Assembly: GCA_029974875.1 (NCBI GenBank)
Contig: JARKQP010000911.1
Coordinates: 1-13,393, forward strand
From: Mobilitalea sp.
Lineage (GTDB): Bacteria; Bacillota_A; Clostridia; Lachnospirales; Lachnospiraceae
Length of the DNA stretch: 13,393 bases
Direction of reading: 5' to 3'
Shown: in pieces, positions 6,678-11,942 of the stretch
Numbering within the stretch: position 1 is the first letter of the stretch
How the letters are laid out: every line of letters begins with the position of its first letter
Made by a program: the position numbers and the translations under genes
The notes under the pieces: model-generated
Databases searched by the model: none
Seen by the model: only the letters and a program-made list of their open reading frames with translations
What the model was told of the DNA's origin: nothing

Positions 6678-6711
6678 AAAGGGGTTCTGTCAGGTGGCAG
6701 GAGCTCTTTTT
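6678..6711 (+). promoter_or_regulatory. second terminator-like leader hairpin before the permease (putative attenuator)
   Basis: AAAGGGGTTCTG (6678-6689) pairs with 6698-6709, followed by T through 6711. The pairing has a G x G mismatch at 6684/6703. Two further pairs (one G-U) can close the top, leaving the tetraloop AGGT. The right arm CAGGAGCT plus T run and the mismatch position match the hairpin at 1161-1201. Confidence 0.55.
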
Positions 6712-6752
6712 GTGATTTATTTAGTAAACTAAAAATGATGGAGGTAAGAATT

Positions 6753-8099
6753 ATGAAGGCGGAGAAACAGACAATAAGCTTAAAAAGAACCTTAAAAACA
6801 AGAGATTTAATTATTTACGGCTTAATTTTTATGATTCCTCTGGCGCCGGCTGGAATGTATGGAGCCTATTTGGAGCCGGCAAACGGAATGGTGGCACTGT
6901 GCTTTTTAATCGGTATGGCTGCAATGGCATTTACAGGATTGAGCTACCGGGTTATGTCTCAGAATTATCCTATGGCAGGTTCCGTATATGTGTATGTACA
7001 GAAAGGGGTATCACCGGCACTGGGATTTTTAACAGGATGGGCTATCCTCCTCGATTATCTGCTGCTTCCGGCAACGGTAGTAATTATCGGAAGCTCCTTT
7101 GCCAATGCATTAATTCCTTCCGTGCCTGTATGGATTTGGTCCCTGTTATTTATTGCTTTCAGCACCGTGATCAATGTAATCGGAGTTGATTTGATGTCAA
7201 AATGCAGCTGGATCTTATTTGCCCTGCAAATGGTGGTTATTGTAGCCTTTTGCGTCTGCGTTATCCGGATGTGGATCAATGGTACCGTGAGCTTTAATAC
7301 AATTTCTTTTTATAACCCGGAGCAATTCGATATGTCCGGTATACTCATGGCTACAGGTATGGTAATATTAAGCTATCTGGGCTTTGATGCTATTAGTACT
7401 TTGGCAGAGGAAACGATTAAGCCGGAGAAAAATGTTGGTAAAGCGATTATTTCCTCCATCTTCATTATTGGTGTGATTTTTATTATAATTACCTTTCTGG
7501 CAGGAATGGCTTATCCGAACTACCAGGATTTAAATCCGGATACGGCGTTTTTAGATATCGTAAATTTTGTCGGCGGTACCTGGCTTACAGTGTTAACCAC
7601 CTTTACCTTAGTCTTATCTTTCGGTATTGCTACGACCCAGGCTTCCCAGACAGCAGTAGCCAGAGTTCTGTTTGCCATGGGACGGGATGGTGTACTACCC
7701 AGGCAGTTATCCTATGTCAGCAAAAAATATCGGACACCCTATGTGTCAGTTATCCTGGTGGGAATCTTAATTGTACCGATTTCATTGATTTGCTCTCTGG
7801 AAGTAATATCAACACTGGTTAGCTTTGGCGCATTGTTCGGATTTATCTTACTGAATATGACTGTAATCATAAGATATTACTTTAAGAATCCAAAGAGGAA
7901 TGAGTTATCAAAAGTGAAATCCATTTTGAATTATCTGGTGTGTCCTTTGATCGGCCTGATAGTAACCCTATGGATCTTTATTAATCTTGGTGTAAATGCA
8001 CATACAGTAGGATTCCTATGGCTCGGTGCCGGATTCCTATATCTCATGTTTGTTACTAAATTCTTTAGAAATCCTGTTCCTCAATTGGAATTAAATTAA
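6753..8099 (+). CDS. APC-superfamily amino acid/polyamine permease, PuuP-like
   Basis: The product is 448 residues, the normal length for 12-helix APC transporters. The start at 6753 has GGAGG (6740-6744) 8 bases upstream. Helix 1 starts around residue 20. Segments resembling E. coli PuuP, from memory, are G-W-A-I-L-L-D-Y-L-L-L-P, L-S-Y-L-G-F-D-A-I-S-T-L-A-E-E-T (the conserved helix-6 region) and F-A-M-G-R-D-G-V-L-P followed by Y-R-T-P. Several hydrophobic runs of about 20 residues continue to the C-terminus. PuuP imports putrescine; relatives carry other amines and amino acids, so the cargo here is uncertain. The gene follows the oxidoreductase operon in the same direction and shares its promoter motif and leader hairpin, so it most likely supplies that operon's substrate. 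A strong hairpin follows the stop. Confidence 0.92.
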   Translation: MKAEKQTISLKRTLKTRDLIIYGLIFMIPLAPAGMYGAYLEPANGMVALCFLIGMAAMAFTGLSYRVMSQNYPMAGSVYVYVQKGVSPALGFLTGWAILLDYLLLPATVVIIGSSFANALIPSVPVWIWSLLFIAFSTVINVIGVDLMSKCSWILFALQMVVIVAFCVCVIRMWINGTVSFNTISFYNPEQFDMSGILMATGMVILSYLGFDAISTLAEETIKPEKNVGKAIISSIFIIGVIFIIITFLAGMAYPNYQDLNPDTAFLDIVNFVGGTWLTVLTTFTLVLSFGIATTQASQTAVARVLFAMGRDGVLPRQLSYVSKKYRTPYVSVILVGILIVPISLICSLEVISTLVSFGALFGFILLNMTVIIRYYFKNPKRNELSKVKSILNYLVCPLIGLIVTLWIFINLGVNAHTVGFLWLGAGFLYLMFVTKFFRNPVPQLELN

Positions 8100-8111
8100 T
8101 TCATAATAAAC

Positions 8112-8145
8112 AGGCGTAAAGTCCATAGGGACTTTACGCCTTATT
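8112..8145. terminator. bidirectional terminator between converging genes
   Basis: A perfect 12-bp stem (8113-8124 with 8129-8140) has a 4-base loop and short T-rich stretches on both sides (TTATTT to the right; TGTTTATT on the minus strand). It lies between the stops of the permease (plus) and the F420-ligase-like gene (minus), so it probably serves both. A separate 7-bp dyad, GGATCCG/CGGATCC, lies at 8149-8167. Confidence 0.85.
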
Positions 8146-8166
8146 TGTGGATCCGGCGGGCGGATC

Positions 8167-9357
8167 CTACTTGGTATAGTTATCAAAATAACCCTGCACT
8201 AATACAATCGGAGTACCTTTATCCCCACTGCCAGAGGTAAGATCGCAGAGGGAGCCGACCAGGTCAGTTAACCGGCGGGGTGTAGTTCCCTGGGATGCCA
8301 TGCTGCCAACCAAATTACCATCCTTGCGCTTTATATAGTCTGAAATGGCTGATTTTAATTCTTCGCCATTTAAATTAGCAAAATCATTGTCCGCAAGGTA
8401 TTTTAGCTTAACCTCATTAGGTTGTCCTTCCAGACCTTCCGTATAGGCAGGAGACACCACCGGATCAGCCAATTCCCATATCTTTCCGACAGGATCCTTG
8501 AATGCGCCGTCTCCATAAACCATAACCTCAACATGCTTTCCGGTAGCTTCATGAATACCGGTTTGAATCTTTTTGACGACCTCATCACAATCCCTTGGAA
8601 ATAGCTTGATGGTCTCTTCCGTAGCTTTGTTGCTTCCTAATAAACCATAATCCCCGTTATATCCGCCGCCGTCCACCGGACTGGTTAAGATATCGTCAAG
8701 GCCGAGGACAAGCTCTGCTCCGTTGGCCTTTAATATGCGCTTCGTCCTGGCACGGGTATGGATATCACAGCTGAGGACATGCTTTGTATAATTTAAAATG
8801 GTACGGCAGTCGTTTGCAAGAATAACCTCTACCTCGCAGCCTTCTCCTTGGATCAGCTCCTTATAATAATCAATATAGTCAACTCCGGTGAAGGGATGCT
8901 TAGGGTGACCGAAAAGCTCCCGGTATTGTGCTTCGGATAAAACGTCAACCCAGGGATTAATGCCCTTTTCATCTAAGGAGTCAAGATCAACGATATGGTT
9001 ACCGACTTCGTCCGAAGGGTAGCTTAGCATCAGCTGGATCTTTTTTGCACCCCTTGCGATACCTTTCAGGCAAATACCAAAACGGTTGCGGCTTAGAATG
9101 GGAAAGATAACACCTATCGTGTTGTCTCCGAATTTATTCCTTACATCAGCGGCAATCTGATCAACGGTTGCATAATTACCTTGGGCACGGGCGACAATCG
9201 CCTCCGTAATGGCAATAATGTCTTGGTCATTGATAGCGAAGTTTTCGCTCTTGGCTGCAGAAAGCACGCTTGCAATAGTAATGCTGGCTATATCGTCTCC
9301 TTGTCTGATGATTGGGGCACGAAGACCTCTTGAAACGGTACCTATTAATCTTTCCAT
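8167..9357 (-). CDS. coenzyme F420-0:L-glutamate ligase-like protein
   Basis: The product is 396 residues. The start at 9357 has AGGAG about 10 bases upstream and a well-placed promoter. The N-terminal half matches the F420 ligase (CofE/FbiB N-terminal) family pattern: D-I-I-A-I-T-E-A-I-V-A-R-A-Q-G near residues 46-60, and I-F-P-I-L-S-R-N-R-F. Later blocks, L-G-L-D-D-I-L-T-S-P-V-D-G-G-G-Y, L-G-S-N-K-A-T-E, V-M-V-Y-G-D-G-A-F-K-D-P and L-T-S-G-S-G-D-K-G-T-P, belong to a long Clostridia-type version that I recognise as conserved but whose function I do not know. True CofE adds glutamates to F420-0 using GTP and is about 250 residues. Clostridia of this kind are not generally known to make F420, and no other F420 gene is in the window. 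A related amide-ligase reaction is possible. The gene is monocistronic or follows the dapA-like gene. Confidence 0.8.
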   Translation of the reverse strand: MERLIGTVSRGLRAPIIRQGDDIASITIASVLSAAKSENFAINDQDIIAITEAIVARAQGNYATVDQIAADVRNKFGDNTIGVIFPILSRNRFGICLKGIARGAKKIQLMLSYPSDEVGNHIVDLDSLDEKGINPWVDVLSEAQYRELFGHPKHPFTGVDYIDYYKELIQGEGCEVEVILANDCRTILNYTKHVLSCDIHTRARTKRILKANGAELVLGLDDILTSPVDGGGYNGDYGLLGSNKATEETIKLFPRDCDEVVKKIQTGIHEATGKHVEVMVYGDGAFKDPVGKIWELADPVVSPAYTEGLEGQPNEVKLKYLADNDFANLNGEELKSAISDYIKRKDGNLVGSMASQGTTPRRLTDLVGSLCDLTSGSGDKGTPIVLVQGYFDNYTK

Positions 9358-9395
9358 ATTCTTGCTTCTCCTTTAAATCTTTAATATCCTTTATG

Positions 9396-9424
9396 ATTAT
9401 ATCTCGATTACAGACTATTTACAA
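9396..9424 (-). promoter_or_regulatory. sigma-A promoter of the F420-ligase-like gene
   Basis: On the minus strand TTGTAA (complement of 9419-9424) and TATAAT (complement of 9396-9401) are separated by exactly 17 bases. The -10 lies about 39 bases before the start codon. The gene therefore has its own promoter and does not need read-through from the dapA-like gene. Confidence 0.8.
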
Positions 9425-9483
9425 GAAAAATTGACATGGACCGATTGGTTAAAAGGGGAGGCAAAAAAAGCAGCTAGATAAAG

Positions 9484-9602
9484 AACCGGCAAGCGGGGGT
9501 GTTGCAAAAAGAAAATTCCATACCATATATTGCAGGATTATCCTATTATATCTGCAATATATGGTATGTTATTTGTTTTGCAACGCCCCCTGCTTGCCGG
9601 TT
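9484..9602. repeat. 119-nt near-perfect inverted repeat between two minus-strand genes
   Basis: Matching arms from outside in: AACCGGCAAGC (9484-9494) with 9592-9602, five G with five C plus GTTGCAAAA (9501-9509) with 9576-9584, then after a mispaired section a 17-bp perfect stem (9519-9535 with 9552-9568) around a 16-base loop. Neither side ends in a proper T run, so it is not a standard terminator. No clear target-site duplication is seen. It could be a small non-autonomous mobile element, an RNA-processing structure, or a strong transcription barrier. Confidence 0.9.
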
Positions 9603-9641
9603 TATTGTTAATTATGGCAGCTGTTGATGGGAGTGGTGAAA

Positions 9642-10598
9642 TTAAGCTACAGTATCATCCGTGCTTTGCAGCCGGATATGTGTTGTAACATCATCCTGTT
9701 TAAAGCGCACAATCGTCGGTTTGGAATCCTGCTTTGACAGGATGGCATGATTTAATTTATCCTTTAGGGAATCTGAAATATCCGTTAATGGAAGCCTGAC
9801 CTCGGAGGAAGCAATAAGACCCAGCTCCTTTAAGCAATATTTTACCGGTGACGGATTTGGCTCCTTGAATAAGAGGGGGATAAAATCATAGAGCTTCTTC
9901 CAGGTCTGGAAAGCCGCCTCCGCATTGTTTTCCTTCGCTTTTTTATATACCTCCAAAAATAATTCTGTTTTTAGGTGGGCAGATGCAAGGATCCCGCCCT
10001 GGCCGCCCATAACCAGGGTATTATAGAATAAGAGGTCTTCCCCTGTCATGATGGAGAAATCCTTTGGCGGATTCATCAATAAGGCCATGCTTTGCTTGAA
10101 ATCACCGCTGGCATCCTTAAGTCCTATGATGTTAGGAATGGCTGCAAGCCTGTGTACCGTATCATTTTCAATATTTGCACCGGTCCGGTAGGGGATGTTG
10201 TAGAGCACGATATTCAGGGCAGTTTCCTGGGCAATGCTCTTAAAATGCTCGTAAATGCCTTCCTGCCCCGGCTTATTGTAATAGGGACAGACAGATAGGA
10301 TGCCCTGGATGTCATAGTATTCGGCTATCTTTACCCTCTTGATTACCTTGGCGGTATAATTGCCCCCAACTCCTACATATACAGGAACCCGGCCGTCCAC
10401 ATAGGCCATGGTCTGCTCAATCATTTCTTCAAATTCCCGGTCGTTAAGCACCGGACATTCACCGGTAGTGCCAAGGGGGATAATACCGTGTACACCCTTT
10501 CCGATATAGTGGTCGATTAGTTTTCTGTAAGATACAAAATCTATTTTATCATCCTTAAATGGAGTAATTATTGGTAACCAAACACCGTTCATCTTCAT
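9642..10598 (-). CDS. dapA: DapA-family enzyme (4-hydroxy-tetrahydrodipicolinate synthase-like)
   Basis: The product is 318 residues. The start at 10598 has GGGAGG 7 bases upstream. It is a class I aldolase-type TIM barrel. The residues known in E. coli DapA appear at the same numbers: Thr44-Thr45 in G-T-T-G-E, Tyr107 in Y-Y-N-K-P, Tyr133 and Arg138 in Y-N-I-P-Y-R-T-G, and the Schiff-base Lys161 in G-L-K-D-A-S-G. This supports condensation of pyruvate with aspartate semialdehyde, the first committed lysine/dipicolinate step. Related family members deaminate pyrroline-4-hydroxy-2-carboxylate or cleave sugar acids, so a catabolic paralogue is possible, especially as it is divergent from an AraC regulator and not in a lysine operon. 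It is about 20-25 residues longer than typical, with an added polar C-terminal tail (from about 294). The symbol is by homology; function remains to be distinguished. Confidence 0.85.
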   Translation of the reverse strand: MKMNGVWLPIITPFKDDKIDFVSYRKLIDHYIGKGVHGIIPLGTTGECPVLNDREFEEMIEQTMAYVDGRVPVYVGVGGNYTAKVIKRVKIAEYYDIQGILSVCPYYNKPGQEGIYEHFKSIAQETALNIVLYNIPYRTGANIENDTVHRLAAIPNIIGLKDASGDFKQSMALLMNPPKDFSIMTGEDLLFYNTLVMGGQGGILASAHLKTELFLEVYKKAKENNAEAAFQTWKKLYDFIPLLFKEPNPSPVKYCLKELGLIASSEVRLPLTDISDSLKDKLNHAILSKQDSKPTIVRFKQDDVTTHIRLQSTDDTVA

Positions 10599-10621
10599 AA
10601 TAAATCCTCCCTTTTCATTAT

Positions 10622-10656
10622 GAGCACTCCCATATAAAGAGTTTCCGAAAGTGCTC
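10622..10656 (-). promoter_or_regulatory. hairpin in the dapA-like leader
   Basis: GAGCACT (10622-10628) and AGTGCTC (10650-10656) form a 7-bp dyad with 21 bases between, lying in the predicted 5' leader of the dapA-like gene, 10 bases upstream of its ribosome binding site. An alternative ACTC/GAGT pairing exists inside. It may be an RNA fold or an operator; there is no T run, so it is not a terminator. Confidence 0.35.
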
Positions 10657-10698
10657 TTAAGTCCTATTCTGCAATGGATGTTATATCCATATACAAAA

Positions 10699-10805
10699 TA
10701 TTATACAGTCTTTGTTATATTTGGTTCTGATATTATTTTACATAACATTATTTGAATAAAATAGCACTATAATGCTTCAATTATTGCAAATAATGCTGTA
10801 TAATA
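10699..10805. promoter_or_regulatory. mirrored divergent promoters of dapA-like and AraC genes with a 21-bp-spaced direct repeat
   Basis: TATTATACAG (10699-10708) and CTGTATAATA (10796-10805) are a perfect 10-bp inverted repeat, giving a TATAAT -10 for each direction (complement of 10700-10705; 10799-10804). Neither has a good -35 at 17 bases. Between them ATAATGCT occurs at 10769-10776 and 10790-10797, a direct repeat offset by 21 bp, two helical turns, as in AraC-type half-sites. An ATTATT/AATAAT dyad (10780-10794) lies between. Confidence 0.55.
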
Positions 10806-10851
10806 AAAAGCAGCAAGGATGAACCCTCTCAGAGGAGAAGTGGAGGTGACT

Positions 10852-11694
10852 ATGAAGGATTTTGAAAAGCTGGGCTACCTGGAGGATGATTTTAAGATAT
10901 TTCATATTATGGATAAGCAGAGGAAGGACTTTGCCTTCCATTACCATGATTTTAATAAGATACTTATCTTAATTAAAGGAAATGTAAGCTATAGTATCGA
11001 GGGCAAGAATTATGAGTTGAAGCCCTACGATATTGTGCTTGTGAATGCAGGGGAGATCCACCGCCCGTCAGTCCTTGATAATTTGGCCTATGAGAGAATT
11101 ATTATTTATGTGTCCACACAATTCCTGGGACATTACCAGGATCCGGATTATGACCTGAGCTATTGCTTTGAACGGGCGAAAAGGGAGCATTCCAATGTAC
11201 TGCGTATCCCTTCCATAGATAAAAGCAAGCTATACCAGGTATGTCTGGAGCTGGAGCATTCCTTTACGGACCAGGCCTATGCGAAGGAGCTTTACCAAAA
11301 GATCCTGTTCCTGGAGTTTATGATACAGCTGAACCGCACTGCAATCTCGAACCATATCAACTATCTGGACTCTGCTAATGACAATGGGAAGCTGATCCAG
11401 ATTATTGATTTTATTAACGGGCATTTATCGGAGGAGCTGTCCATCGATCTTTTGGCGGAGCATTTTTACCTGAACAGATACTATCTGATGCATTACTTTA
11501 AAAATGAAACAGGCTACACCATAGGAAATTATATCACTGAAAAACGGTTATTACTGGCGAAGAGTCTTGTCCAGAAGGGACTTTCCACTACGGAGGCCTG
11601 CTTTCAGAGCGGGTTTAAGAATTACTCAACCTTTTCAAGGGCCTTTAAGAAGGCCTTCCATACGGTTCCTAAGAACGCGGGGATCCTTGATTAG
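10852..11694 (+). CDS. AraC-family transcriptional regulator with cupin sensor domain
   Basis: The product is 280 residues. The start at 10852 is chosen because GGAGG (10842-10846) lies 5 bases upstream; the in-frame ATG at 10819 has a poor site. Residues about 20-90 form an AraC-type cupin: F-H-Y-H-D-F-N-K-I-L, then G-K-N-Y-E-L-K-P-Y-D-I-V-L-V-N-A-G-E-I-H. Residues about 180-275 form the two helix-turn-helix units: L-S-I-D-L-L-A-E-H-F-Y-L-N-R-Y-Y-L, and A-C-F-Q-S-G-F-K-N-Y-S-T-F-S-R-A-F-K-K. Such regulators bind a small ligand in the cupin and activate nearby promoters. It is divergent from the dapA-like gene and shares its control region, so it probably regulates that gene and itself. The ligand is unknown. 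Confidence 0.93.
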   Translation: MKDFEKLGYLEDDFKIFHIMDKQRKDFAFHYHDFNKILILIKGNVSYSIEGKNYELKPYDIVLVNAGEIHRPSVLDNLAYERIIIYVSTQFLGHYQDPDYDLSYCFERAKREHSNVLRIPSIDKSKLYQVCLELEHSFTDQAYAKELYQKILFLEFMIQLNRTAISNHINYLDSANDNGKLIQIIDFINGHLSEELSIDLLAEHFYLNRYYLMHYFKNETGYTIGNYITEKRLLLAKSLVQKGLSTTEACFQSGFKNYSTFSRAFKKAFHTVPKNAGILD

Positions 11695-11942
11695 TGCTAT
11701 GCCTATGAACGCACCCAGCATATGAGACCTTAGTACCAGAATGTGGATTTAACATAAAAAAGCCACATCTTAGCCATAAAAGAGACATATAATCCAAGTA
11801 CGATATATCAGGAAAAGGCAAATCTGTTTAATAATTCTCGGGTTGACAAATCCTGCCTGTCGGGCTACGATAGCCTAGGGCGTGTTTTAAAAATCTGTCC
11901 AATTATTAAATAGCAAATGAAAGTACATGGAGTTGAAGCTGG
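11695..11942 (+). other. intergenic region before the secreted protein gene
   Basis: No gene is seen. A weak dyad (ATGTGG 11741-11746, CCACAT 11763-11768) is the only terminator-like element after the AraC gene and is not convincing. AAATCTGT occurs both near 11820 and near 11890. The promoter listed separately lies at 11843-11871. Confidence 0.5.
11843..11871 (+). promoter_or_regulatory. sigma-A promoter of the secreted protein gene
   Basis: A perfect -35, TTGACA (11843-11848), a 17-base spacer and TACGAT (11866-11871) as the -10 lie about 70 bases before the start codon. GGCTA-CGA-TAGCC (11863-11875) forms a small dyad over the -10 and could be an operator. Confidence 0.65.

Larger units (their letters stand above)
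6396..6752 (+). other. gene-free region before the permease: operon end, second promoter and two leader hairpins
   Basis: The region contains a weak dyad (6481-6506), the shared motif and promoter (6532-6575), a terminator hairpin (6591-6625), a second terminator-like hairpin (6678-6711) and the permease ribosome binding site (6740-6744). An in-frame upstream TTG at 6651 would read through the second hairpin and is not a likely start. Confidence 0.65.

Noticed and set aside
6651..6752. Upstream start (TTG at 6651) for the permease
   Set aside because: The extension crosses a terminator-like hairpin and has no ribosome binding site; GGAGG at 6740 fits 6753.
8149..8167. GGATCCG/CGGATCC dyad as a separate terminator or site
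   Set aside because: Short, GC-rich and without a T run; it lies beside a much better bidirectional terminator and touches the stop codon.
10819..10851. Upstream start for the second AraC regulator
   Set aside because: Only 15 bases after the -10 box and with a poor ribosome binding site; GGAGG at 10842 fits 10852.
11805..11885. Possible c-di-GMP (GEMM-I) riboswitch: AAAAGGCAAA and GATAGCC before a secreted protein gene
   Set aside because: The GACGCAAAGC core is absent, the second helix cannot form, and the segment contains a well-formed TTGACA-17-TACGAT promoter.
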